DNA from: Planctomycetota bacterium
Lineage (GTDB): Bacteria; Planctomycetota; PLA2; JAEUHO01
DNA: 7,149 nucleotides
Assembly: GCA_029213105.1 (NCBI GenBank)
Contig: JARGNS010000192.1
Coordinates: forward strand, 1 to 7,149
Direction of reading: 5' to 3'
Position 1 is the stretch's first letter. Every line of letters starts with the position of its first letter. Below the pieces are notes generated by a model. The model searched no databases and was not told the origin of the DNA. It worked only from the letters and a program-made list of their open reading frames with translations. The position numbers and the translations under genes were made by a program. Of the stretch, positions 1-6,222 are shown piece by piece.

Positions 1-122
1 TGCTGGTTGGCGATTTCGTCACGGACGATCGCGCGGATGTCCTCGTCGGCCTGCGCCGGCGTTGCCGAGGCGACGAACGCCAGCAGGACAGCCGCCGCAC
101 TGATGATGAGATGGGTTCGCAT
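1..122 (-). CDS. Sec-exported protein, N-terminal part only
   Basis: This is the first 40 codons of a gene that continues past the left edge. It starts with ATG at 122-120, preceded by an AGGGAG Shine-Dalgarno sequence five bases upstream. The peptide has a textbook Sec signal: a short n-region (MRTH), a hydrophobic core of roughly residues 5-19, and an AQA cleavage site at residues 23-25, leaving a mature end beginning DEDIRAIVRDEIANQ. There is no lipobox Cys, so the product should be a soluble periplasmic or outer-membrane protein cleaved by signal peptidase I. The mature start is charged and looks helical or coiled-coil, as seen at the front of some outer-membrane porins, but 15 mature residues are too few to name a family. 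It lies downstream of the polyprenyl synthase on the same strand, with a 240 bp gap that suggests its own promoter. Confidence 0.8.
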   Translation of the reverse strand, partial: MRTHLIISAAAVLLAFVASATPAQADEDIRAIVRDEIANQ

Positions 123-127
123 TGGTA

Positions 128-133
128 CTCCCT
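128..133 (-). promoter_or_regulatory. Shine-Dalgarno site (AGGGAG) for the left-edge gene
   Basis: On the minus strand AGGGAG lies five bases before the ATG at 122-120. This spacing, together with the signal peptide that begins right at that codon, fixes the start of the left-edge gene. Confidence 0.7.
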
Positions 134-170
134 GCTTGTCCCTTGGGAAGGCGGAAGAGTAGGGAGCCGG

Positions 171-199
171 GGTGTAGGGCACCGGCGGTGCTTCGTGAA
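171..199 (-). promoter_or_regulatory. Possible sigma70-like promoter with a palindrome in its spacer
   Basis: Read on the minus strand, TTCACG (194-199; four of six matches to TTGACA) and TACACC (171-176; three of six to TATAAT) are exactly 17 bases apart. Transcription from here would start near 164 and give a leader of about 40 bases before the ATG at 122. The spacer holds the near-perfect palindrome GCACCGCCGGTGC (179-191), which could be an operator. The match is weak and palindromes are common in GC-rich DNA, so this is only a candidate. The rest of the 123-362 gap shows no gene; it also has a second 11-bp odd palindrome (230-240) and a direct repeat CCTGACAG (212-219 and 316-323). No convincing terminator for the upstream synthase gene is visible. 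Confidence 0.25.
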
Positions 200-362
200 G
201 ATCCCGTGAAACCTGACAGGCAGTCCTCTGCAGGCCCTGCGGCCCTCCAAGGGGCGCTGCGAGGCAAACCGACCCCTTCAAGAGCCAGCCGCGGCAAGCG
301 ACGTCATGACACACGCCTGACAGAACACCCGGCTCGCGGCGGGGCGTGCGGGGTCCCGGCGG

Positions 363-1379
363 TCAGTTGACGCGCTGGACCACGAACTGCGCGAGGGTCT
401 CGAGCATGCTGCGCTCGTGACTCTCGGGCAGCTCGGCGAGGCAGGCGATCGCACGCTCGATCTCCGTGCGGGCGGCCTCGTCGGTCTGATCGAGGGCCCC
501 GCTGTCGCACAGGATCTGCGCGAGGTCCTGGGCACCCTCGTCGCAGCTCCACGCATGGCGGATCTGCGCAAGCGCGGCCTCGCGGGCCTCGCCCTCGTGA
601 CTCGCAAGCCAGCGGATGAGCGGCAGGGTCATCTTGCCCTCGCTCAGGTCCGTCCCGAGGGACTTGCCCACGGTGGCCTCGTCGCCGCTGACGTCGAGGC
701 GATCGTCGATGATCTGGAACGCCATGCCGAGGTGATGGCCGAAGCGTCCGAGGCTCTTCTTCTGGGCGTCGGTGGCGCCACCGTAGTGGGCACCAGCCAC
801 GAGGGCGGCCTCGTAGAGCGCAGCGGTCTTCCCGCGGATGATCTCGCGGTACTCGTCTTCCGTGACGTCGGCGTCGCGGCTCGCGTTCGCCTGGTGGATC
901 TCGCCCTCGAGCACCTCACCGACGACGTCGGAGAGATAGCGCGAGGCGAAGGGGTCATCGAGCCACGCCGCGGCGCGGTAGGCCTTGCTGAAGAGCACAT
1001 CGCCCACCAGCACGGCCGCGTGGCTGCCCCAGCGGGTGTTGAGCGTGGCGACCTTCCGGCGGACATCGGCGCCGTCGAGAATGTCGTCGTGCACCAACGT
1101 GGCCGTGTGGATCAACTCGACGATGGCAGCGACCGAGGCCACATCCGAGGTGACGCCGCTGCCAGCCAGGCGTGCAGCCAGGCACGTCAGCGCGGGGCGC
1201 AGGCGCTTGCCGTTGAAGCGCGCCGCGTGGCGGACCATGTCCTGACTCTCGCTCGAGGCGTCGGCGAGGATCTCACGGAACTTCGCACCGACGAGTTCGA
1301 GGTCGTCGGCGAGGGGCAGCAGCACGGCCGGGATGTCGGCGGGGATGCTGCTCGGGGCGTGGGATGCGGAGCCTGACAT
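363..1379 (-). CDS. ispB: Long-chain polyprenyl diphosphate synthase (octaprenyl/nonaprenyl type, IspB-like)
   Basis: This trans-prenyltransferase adds isopentenyl diphosphate units to an allylic diphosphate to build the long side chain of respiratory quinone (ubiquinone or menaquinone); it acts in the cytosol. From the ATG at 1379 it has 338 residues, close to the roughly 320 of E. coli IspB. Family motifs appear in order: GKRLRP (57-62, diphosphate binding), the first Asp-rich motif DDILD (98-102) inside IHTATLVHDDILDGADVRRK, GDVLFSKAY (126-134), the KT pair (184-185), and the second Asp-rich motif QIIDDRLD (222-229) followed by GKSLGTDLSEGKMTLPL. A small Ala five residues before the first DD is the usual sign of a long-chain product, but exact chain length cannot be read. 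The frame stays open up to an ATG at 1472, but that extension is Arg/Pro-rich, non-conserved, and would overlap the gene upstream. The chosen start has no clear Shine-Dalgarno. The gene lies 46 bp downstream of a small membrane-protein gene and is probably co-transcribed with it. The gene symbol is by homology; the family is certain, the chain length is not. Confidence 0.93.
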   Translation of the reverse strand: MSGSASHAPSSIPADIPAVLLPLADDLELVGAKFREILADASSESQDMVRHAARFNGKRLRPALTCLAARLAGSGVTSDVASVAAIVELIHTATLVHDDILDGADVRRKVATLNTRWGSHAAVLVGDVLFSKAYRAAAWLDDPFASRYLSDVVGEVLEGEIHQANASRDADVTEDEYREIIRGKTAALYEAALVAGAHYGGATDAQKKSLGRFGHHLGMAFQIIDDRLDVSGDEATVGKSLGTDLSEGKMTLPLIRWLASHEGEAREAALAQIRHAWSCDEGAQDLAQILCDSGALDQTDEAARTEIERAIACLAELPESHERSMLETLAQFVVQRVN

Positions 1380-1425
1380 AGGATGCGCGGGATTGTGCCT
1401 CAAAGGGGGTGGCCGTGTCGCCTTC

Positions 1426-1941
1426 TCACGGGTTGTTTCCTTCGGAGCCTGCCGGCGGCCCGGCCCAGGCATCCCGGTTCTCCTGCCACCAGCGCTCCCA
1501 GAGGGCGCTCTGCGGGGGCAGCTTCTTGCCCGTGAGGCGCACCAGGTGCTTGTGGACCTTCTCCACCGTGGTGGGGTCCTTCGTGGCCAGGGCCTGGATC
1601 AGGATGTCCACGGAGGCCTTGGGGTCGGCGGAGGCCGCCGTGGGCAGCGACACGGCCCCGGCGGCGGCCGTCAGGGTCTCTTCCAGGGCCTGGTTCTGCC
1701 CCCCCCCGGCGCGCCCGGCGGCGCGCAGCCCCCCCACGAGGAGGCCGAAGTGCGTGCGCAGGCCGTCGAGCTCGCCCAGGAGGACACTGAGGATCAGGCA
1801 GATCAGGACGAGACCGATGCGCGAGACGATCGGGAGGCCCTCGGTGCCCAGGGGCGCGTCATGGAACGCGAACCAGCCGGCATAGAAGAGCAGTCCCAGG
1901 CGGACGACGGCGACAACGAGCACGCGAACGACAGGGCTCAA
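1426..1941 (-). CDS. Small membrane protein with two TM helices and a HEAT-like, Trp-rich C-terminal tail
   Basis: The 171-residue product has two strongly hydrophobic segments, about residues 5-26 and 38-58, then a Gly/Ala-rich linker (about 68-105) and a short helical region (about 106-135) that looks like one or two HEAT-type helices. It ends with LTG (136-138) and four Trp (148, 151, 152, 159). This Thr-Gly plus Trp-rich ending recurs in the HEAT lipoprotein at 6222-6923 and is, to my knowledge, typical of planctomycete HEAT proteins. The start is TTG, chosen because GGAGG lies seven bases upstream and the first TM segment begins immediately after; a GTG at codon 7 is an alternative. Homopolymers of seven and nine G on the coding strand lie in the linker. 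It heads a probable two-gene unit with the polyprenyl synthase. Function is unknown; a membrane-anchored protein-interaction role is an inference. Confidence 0.75.
   Translation of the reverse strand: MSPVVRVLVVAVVRLGLLFYAGWFAFHDAPLGTEGLPIVSRIGLVLICLILSVLLGELDGLRTHFGLLVGGLRAAGRAGGGQNQALEETLTAAAGAVSLPTAASADPKASVDILIQALATKDPTTVEKVHKHLVRLTGKKLPPQSALWERWWQENRDAWAGPPAGSEGNNP
1699..1707 (-). repeat. Homopolymer of nine G (coding strand) within the small membrane-protein gene
   Basis: Nine consecutive C on the plus strand (G on the coding strand) encode three Gly codons in the linker between the TM part and the HEAT-like tail. A second run of seven lies at 1729-1735. Loss of one G would put translation into a frame that stops nine codons later at a TGA, leaving only the TM part. 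Gain of one G leads into a long open frame with a different C-terminus. Such tracts can be slippage sites, but they are also typical places for sequencing or assembly errors. Confidence 0.6.
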
Positions 1942-1948
1942 GAGATGG

Positions 1949-1953
1949 CCTCC
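1949..1953 (-). promoter_or_regulatory. Shine-Dalgarno site (GGAGG) supporting a TTG start
   Basis: On the minus strand GGAGG is followed by seven bases and then TTG (1941-1939). No ATG is suitably placed, so this site decides the start of the small membrane protein. Confidence 0.7.
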
Positions 1954-1968
1954 GGCGGGGAAGCGCCC

Positions 1969-2003
1969 ATCCTAGCGGTGCGGCCTGTGGCCCGGGCTAG
2001 GAT
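1969..2003. promoter_or_regulatory. Inverted repeat in the divergent gap, overlapping the peptidase RBS
   Basis: ATCCTAGC (1969-1976) and GCTAGGAT (1996-2003) are perfect 8-bp reverse complements separated by 19 bases. Inside the loop a second small stem, GGCC-TGT-GGCC (1982-1992), could stack on the first. The right arm contains AGGA (1999-2002), the likely Shine-Dalgarno of the peptidase gene, seven bases before its ATG at 2010. In RNA the hairpin would hide the RBS; in DNA the repeat could be an operator between the two divergent genes (starts at 1941 and 2010). No clear -35/-10 pair is visible in the 68-bp gap. Confidence 0.5.
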
Positions 2004-2009
2004 TCGCTG

Positions 2010-4406
2010 ATGCGCCGCGTTCTCCTCCTCCTCCTGCTGCTGGGCTGCACCGCGCCCGAGCTGCCTGCCGAGGAGCGACCCGAAGCCACCCGCATCGGCC
2101 TGCTGCGCGTGCGCGGCGACGGACCGTTCCGCCTCGCCCGCCGTGACCTCGCGGCCCTGGGCCTGCGCGATCCCTACCGCCTCGAACTGCGTCGCCAGGG
2201 GCGTGCCGTGCACAGCTACACCCACGAGGAGGTGCGCGTCGACACCGAGCACGTCGCCTTCGTGGCGCGCGATACGGCCACCGACGCGAGTGCCGTGGCG
2301 GTCTACGAGCTCTGGCAGCTGCCGGCCCCGCGGGCGGCCTGGCCCGTGCCCCTCTCCCTCGGCGGCGCCCGTCCCCGAGCGCTGACGATGGACCGCTTCC
2401 ACGGCCCGATCGCCGCGGCGGATGTGTCGGTCTACGACCCGGAGGGCGCCCGCCCGCCGCACTGGTACCTGGCCATCCTGCCGCCTGGACGCGCCCAGAC
2501 CGTGGCCCTGGGCCCCATGGGGGCCGCGCCCGGCAGCGAGCAGATCCTGGAGGCCCAGGTCTACGGAACCTGGACCGACCTCGGCGTCCTCGAGGCCACG
2601 TGGGGCGGCAAGTCCCTCGCCCGGGCCGCCACCCCCAACCCCGCCGCACAGCACACCCTGCGCTGGCTCGTGCCCCCGGGCCTCGTGCCGGATGCGACCG
2701 CGCCGCTCGTCCTGCGCAACGTATCGCCGCCGCCGTCCGAGGCGCCGCCGCGTGACGTCTCCGACCATCGCGGCACGCTCTACGTGGATACGTTGCGGCT
2801 CATCGGCAAGGGCACGTACATCGTCCCGTGGAAGGACGCTCCCGTCGTCAGGCCGACCCGCGCCGGCCCCCCGGCCGATCCGCTGAAGCAGGCGGGGTCC
2901 GCGCGCCACGTGATCCTCGCGACGCCGCCGCTGCTTCGCGGCGCCAAGCGCCTCGCCGCGCATCGCACGAAGCACGGCCTGACTTCGGTGGCGATCCCCG
3001 TCACGGATGTCTACGACCGCTACGGCTACGGCGCGCACCACGGCGCGGCGATCCGAGCCTTCGTCGCGGCACTGGGCAAGCGCGCGCAGGCACCGCTCGA
3101 GTACCTGCTGCTTGCCGGGGACGCGACCTACGACCGCACGGACTTGCGCGCCGACGTCACCATCCCCGCCCGGATGGCGCGCACGATGTACAACGGCGCG
3201 ACGCCCGCGGACGGGCTCTACGGCGGCGCGGACGGTCCCGAGGTCGGACGCCTGCCCTTCGAGACGGCGGAGGAGATGAACGCCTACGTGGCGCGCGTCC
3301 AGCGCTACGAAACCGCGCCCCCCGCCGTGGTCGAACGCAAGCTGCTGCGCTTCGTGACGAGCCCCGGCCGCTTCGGCGCCTTCATCGATGGGATCCTCGA
3401 GTCGCGCTTCCGGAGCGTGCTCTCCAAGTCGATCCCGCCCGCCTACGACGTGGCCGTCACCTACGCCAGCCCGCACTCGCCGTACATGTGGCCGGCCACC
3501 GAGTTCGACGACCACGTCATCGAGGCGCTGAACGCGGGCTCGCTCTTCTTCACCTACGTGGGCCACGGGTTCGAGAAGGGCTTCGATACGCTGCATGTGG
3601 GCGCGGCCCGGCATCCGATCCTGCACGTACGTGACGCCGCGCGGGTCAAGGCCACGGGCATGTCCCCCATCGTGTTCGTCCTGGCCTGCACCACGGCGAT
3701 GTACGACGGCCTCAAGGGCCCCGGCATCGGCGAGGCCCTGCTGCGCCAACCGGACGGTCCGGTCGCCTACGTGGGCGCCACGCGCGTGTGCCACCCCGGC
3801 TACAACGCGCTCATCGGCGAGTCGATCGCAACCCACATGGCACGCGATGGCGCGCCGCCCATCCTCGGCCGCATCCTCGCGGAGTCACGCCGCCACGCCC
3901 TCGACCCCGGGAACCGGCCCATCGTGCGCGCTGCCATCCGCGCCTTGAGCGGCGCCCCGAGCGCGCGCCTCGCGCGCGAAGGCGCCCACATGTATGCCCT
4001 GCTGGGCGACCCGGCCCTGCGCCTTCCCATCCCCGAGCCGTCGGTCCACCTGGAGACGACGCTCACCACCCAGGACGGCGTCACGTCTGTCGCGGTCCAT
4101 GCCCGCGGCGACTTCGCCAAGGGGGCGCAGGTGACGATTGCCGTCGAGCACCCGCGCTCGCGCAAGCCGAAGATCCTGCATCCCGACGTGGACCCGGCCG
4201 ACCCCGCGAGCAATGCCAGGATCCGTGCGAATCATGCCGCGGCCAACGCCCTGGGGCTCATGGCCGGCACCTCGGCTGCCGAAGCCCAGGGCCGCGCACG
4301 CCTCACCTTCGACTTCGGCCCGGAGACACCCCACGAGGGGCTCATCGTGAAGGTCTTCGTGCGGGACGGCGACCGTGTGCTCTACGGCGCCACCGTCCTG
4401 CCGTAG
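2010..4406 (+). CDS. C25-family (gingipain-type) cysteine peptidase, predicted lipoprotein
   Basis: The 798-residue product is a clan CD cysteine endopeptidase of the gingipain family. It begins MRR, then Val and seven Leu, then Gly-Cys; the lipobox LLGC puts the lipid anchor on Cys13, so it should sit on a membrane facing out of the cytosol. Residues about 24-290 form a beta-rich N-terminal region, opening with the LxxLGLxxPYRLEL-type segment common in these proteins. The peptidase domain spans about 297-675: VYDRYGYG (334-341), LLLAGDATYD (366-375), GRLPFET (413-419), the catalytic His519 in FTYVGHGF, the catalytic Cys560 in FVLACTTA, and the closing LLGDPALRL (664-672). A C-terminal beta-sandwich (about 676-798) has a long Ala/Asn-rich loop at about 725-762. 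The His-Cys dyad is intact, so it is probably active; cleavage specificity cannot be read. No type IX secretion tail or PEP-CTERM sorting signal is seen. An AGGA lies seven bases before the ATG. It is the only plus-strand gene here and meets the neighbouring operon tail to tail. Confidence 0.9.
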   Translation: MRRVLLLLLLLGCTAPELPAEERPEATRIGLLRVRGDGPFRLARRDLAALGLRDPYRLELRRQGRAVHSYTHEEVRVDTEHVAFVARDTATDASAVAVYELWQLPAPRAAWPVPLSLGGARPRALTMDRFHGPIAAADVSVYDPEGARPPHWYLAILPPGRAQTVALGPMGAAPGSEQILEAQVYGTWTDLGVLEATWGGKSLARAATPNPAAQHTLRWLVPPGLVPDATAPLVLRNVSPPPSEAPPRDVSDHRGTLYVDTLRLIGKGTYIVPWKDAPVVRPTRAGPPADPLKQAGSARHVILATPPLLRGAKRLAAHRTKHGLTSVAIPVTDVYDRYGYGAHHGAAIRAFVAALGKRAQAPLEYLLLAGDATYDRTDLRADVTIPARMARTMYNGATPADGLYGGADGPEVGRLPFETAEEMNAYVARVQRYETAPPAVVERKLLRFVTSPGRFGAFIDGILESRFRSVLSKSIPPAYDVAVTYASPHSPYMWPATEFDDHVIEALNAGSLFFTYVGHGFEKGFDTLHVGAARHPILHVRDAARVKATGMSPIVFVLACTTAMYDGLKGPGIGEALLRQPDGPVAYVGATRVCHPGYNALIGESIATHMARDGAPPILGRILAESRRHALDPGNRPIVRAAIRALSGAPSARLAREGAHMYALLGDPALRLPIPEPSVHLETTLTTQDGVTSVAVHARGDFAKGAQVTIAVEHPRSRKPKILHPDVDPADPASNARIRANHAAANALGLMAGTSAAEAQGRARLTFDFGPETPHEGLIVKVFVRDGDRVLYGATVLP

Positions 4407-4412
4407 CGCTAC
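4403..4412. other. 10-bp perfect palindrome spanning both convergent stop codons
   Basis: GTAGCGCTAC contains the TAG of the plus-strand peptidase gene (4404-4406) and, on the other strand, the TAG of the small lipoprotein gene (4411-4409), with only 2 bp between the genes. I see no hairpin with a T-tract on either side. Transcripts must therefore terminate inside the opposing gene or by Rho, or overlap in antisense. Confidence 0.6.
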
Positions 4413-5041
4413 TTGTCGCCCTCGACCTTCGGCGGTGCGAGTGCGGCGCGGCGCTCGCGTGCGAGGGCCACACGCGGCTGCTCCGCCTCGGAGACCGTCT
4501 GCGACGAGAGATCCACGTCGGCCAGGTAGCGGCTGTAGGAGACGTGCGCCGCCATGACGTCACGCACCTTGTCGATGTCGCTATCGAAGAGCCGGGCGCG
4601 CTCGTAATGCACCTGACGCATGTGCGGTGCGAGGCGCGCGGTCTGATCGAGCCACAGGAAGGCATGGTCGGCACGGAAGCCTGCCCAGCTCGCCGCCTGA
4701 CCGTGCCGAGCCGCCTTGGCGAACGCACGCGCCACGCGGAAGGCCAACATGGCGCGCTGCGACGCGGACTCCGGCACGGGATCGATCAAGCGGAACGCAT
4801 CGCTGTAGGCCTCGGCAGCCTCGGCCCACGCCTCGACGGCCATGGCGTATAGATCGGCGGCTTCCTCGGCCAGCGAGGCCGCGCGCGCTTCGAGCACGAT
4901 CGCGTCGCCGCGCGCGAATGCAGCCTGCCCCTTGGCCAGATGCTCCTCGAGCGTCGGCGCGGGCGGCTTGCTGCCGCAGCCGGCGAGCAGGCTGCCCCAC
5001 AGCAGGAGAACCGGCATGCAGAGGATGGCGCCGCGTGTCAT
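4409..5041 (-). CDS. Small helical lipoprotein, TPR-like, function unknown
   Basis: The 210-residue product starts with a lipoprotein signal ending in LLAGC, with Cys22 as the lipidated residue. After a short Pro-rich linker the rest is predicted helical and Ala-rich. Segments such as LAKGQAAFARGD (35-46) and the following Ala/Glu-rich helices (about 55-85 and 95-125) resemble degenerate TPR helices, but no clean 34-residue repeat can be laid out. The start is the ATG overlapping the stop of the TPR gene upstream (ATGA), with GGGAG five bases before it inside that gene, so translation is probably coupled. It is the last gene of the four-gene operon and its stop lies 2 bp from the convergent peptidase stop. 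I do not recognise the family. Its position suggests a partner of the TPR and HEAT proteins in the envelope. Confidence 0.8.
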   Translation of the reverse strand: MTRGAILCMPVLLLWGSLLAGCGSKPPAPTLEEHLAKGQAAFARGDAIVLEARAASLAEEAADLYAMAVEAWAEAAEAYSDAFRLIDPVPESASQRAMLAFRVARAFAKAARHGQAASWAGFRADHAFLWLDQTARLAPHMRQVHYERARLFDSDIDKVRDVMAAHVSYSRYLADVDLSSQTVSEAEQPRVALARERRAALAPPKVEGDK

Positions 5042-6222
5042 CGCGTCTCCCGTCGCAGGAGGCGCTCGATGCGACGCTCCACGGTGTCGGCCTGGGGGCC
5101 GCCCTGGTTGATGTAGCGCTCGTACGCCGCGCGCGCCTCCCCGAGCCTGCCGAGGTATTCGTGGATCACGCCCATGCGGTAGTGCGCGTCCACCGCCTTC
5201 GGATCCCGCTTGAGCGCCTGCTCGTAGGCCAGCAGCGCGCCGGCGTAATCACGCGCGTCCGCGCGCGCATCGCCGAAACGCAGCAGCGCATCACCGTCCC
5301 ACGGACGCAGCGCCGCAGCCTGGGTGTACTGCTGGGCGGCTTCGCGCAGGCGGCCGATGTCGTGCAGGACGACGCCCAGGCCGATACGCAGGTCGGCGTC
5401 GGCCGGTGAGAGCCGCACGGCCTCGAGGTAGGCAACCATCGCCGCACGCTGCTCGCCAAGGCGGTACTGCACATCCCCAAGTCCGGCCCACGCCTCGACG
5501 AGCGTCGGGCTGCGCCGCGTGGCGGTGGCGAACGCATCGGCCGACGCACGCCAGGCCGCATCACGGCCCGGGGCATGCGGCTCCATGTCGCCTTCGACGG
5601 CGCGCAGGTGCCCACGGTAGAGGAACACCTCCGCCAGGTCCGCCTGGATCTCCGTGACGGTGGTCAGGGCGCGTTGCGCTCGCCGCACGGCGCCGCGCGC
5701 CTGCAGGTAGGCCTCGCGCTCCGCATTGCGATTGCGCAGCTCGATCGCATCGAGCCGCTTGTGGTTCCAGGCGTCCGCCTCGGCCGTCTCGACGGCCACG
5801 AGGGCCAGCCGCCACCAGGGGCTCTTCGGATTGCGCTCGGCGGCCGCGGTGTAGACCCGACGCAGGGCCGAAGACGAACCGTTGGTGCGCAGGCGCTCTG
5901 CGAGGGTGCGCTCCGCATCCGTCGCCTCGGGCCGGGCCGCGCGGGCGTCGTACTCCAGGCGCAGCTGCGCCCGGCGCCCCTGGGACAACATCGCTCGGGC
6001 GTAGCGCAGATGGGGCCGCACCGCGGCGGCATCGCTCTCGGTCGCTGCCCGGTAGGCGAGCAAGGACGCCTCGACCTTGCCGTGCGCCGCGTGGGTGTCG
6101 CCCACGGCCACGGCCTCGTCGGAGGCCGCGGGCACCTCGGGAGGCAGCCGTGCCCCCACCTCGGCCTGGCACGCGCCACAGAGCAGCAGCGCGAACACCG
6201 CGATGACCGGCCGGCCACGCAC
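5038..6222 (-). CDS. TPR-repeat protein, probable lipoprotein
   Basis: Read from the GTG at 6222 the product has 394 residues. The n-region (MRGRP) and hydrophobic core VIAVFALLL are followed by CGAC; Cys18 (preceded by G-A) is the likely lipidation site, although the lipobox is poor because position -3 is Cys rather than Leu. Four consecutive, exactly 34-residue TPR units occupy about 240-375, each with the usual small residue and Tyr/Ala pattern (AWAGLGDVQYRLGEQRAAMVAY in outline for the first) and each ending in Pro or Gly. A looser pair of helical repeats lies at about 36-97. TPRs bind other proteins, so a scaffold role in the periplasm is likely. The GTG overlaps the TAG of the HEAT gene (TAGTG), with AGG just upstream, so translation is probably coupled; the open frame extends 25 codons further upstream inside the HEAT gene but without a signal peptide there. 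Its stop overlaps the next start (ATGA). No enzymatic domain is seen. Confidence 0.85.
   Translation of the reverse strand: MRGRPVIAVFALLLCGACQAEVGARLPPEVPAASDEAVAVGDTHAAHGKVEASLLAYRAATESDAAAVRPHLRYARAMLSQGRRAQLRLEYDARAARPEATDAERTLAERLRTNGSSSALRRVYTAAAERNPKSPWWRLALVAVETAEADAWNHKRLDAIELRNRNAEREAYLQARGAVRRAQRALTTVTEIQADLAEVFLYRGHLRAVEGDMEPHAPGRDAAWRASADAFATATRRSPTLVEAWAGLGDVQYRLGEQRAAMVAYLEAVRLSPADADLRIGLGVVLHDIGRLREAAQQYTQAAALRPWDGDALLRFGDARADARDYAGALLAYEQALKRDPKAVDAHYRMGVIHEYLGRLGEARAAYERYINQGGPQADTVERRIERLLRRETR
5047..5051 (-). promoter_or_regulatory. Shine-Dalgarno site (GGGAG) for the small lipoprotein
   Basis: On the minus strand GGGAG sits five bases before the ATG at 5041-5039, within the last codons of the TPR gene. 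It supports the ATGA-overlapping start. Confidence 0.65.

Noticed and set aside
240..256. Short GC hairpin downstream of the synthase as a terminator
   Set aside because: The stem is short with a bulge, no T-tract follows on the minus strand, and it lies over 100 bp past the stop codon.
212..323. Direct repeat CCTGACAG (212-219 and 316-323) as an attachment site or regulator site
   Set aside because: Only 8 bp, a single pair, and with no integrase or mobile gene nearby; likely chance.
417..1376. 319-codon plus-strand open frame opposite the polyprenyl synthase
   Set aside because: It lies wholly antisense to a gene with unmistakable catalytic motifs, and its translation is a low-complexity Val/Ala/Arg/Asp-rich sequence typical of GC-rich shadow frames.
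1333..2010. 225-codon plus-strand open frame over the small membrane gene
   Set aside because: Antisense to a gene with a strong RBS and two TM segments. The translation is Gln/Asp/Gly-rich and low in complexity.
1938..3836. 632-codon minus-strand open frame opposite the peptidase
   Set aside because: Antisense to the C25 peptidase. Its translation is rich in Arg, Gly, His and Val with no domain, signal or TM logic; long antisense frames are expected at this GC content.
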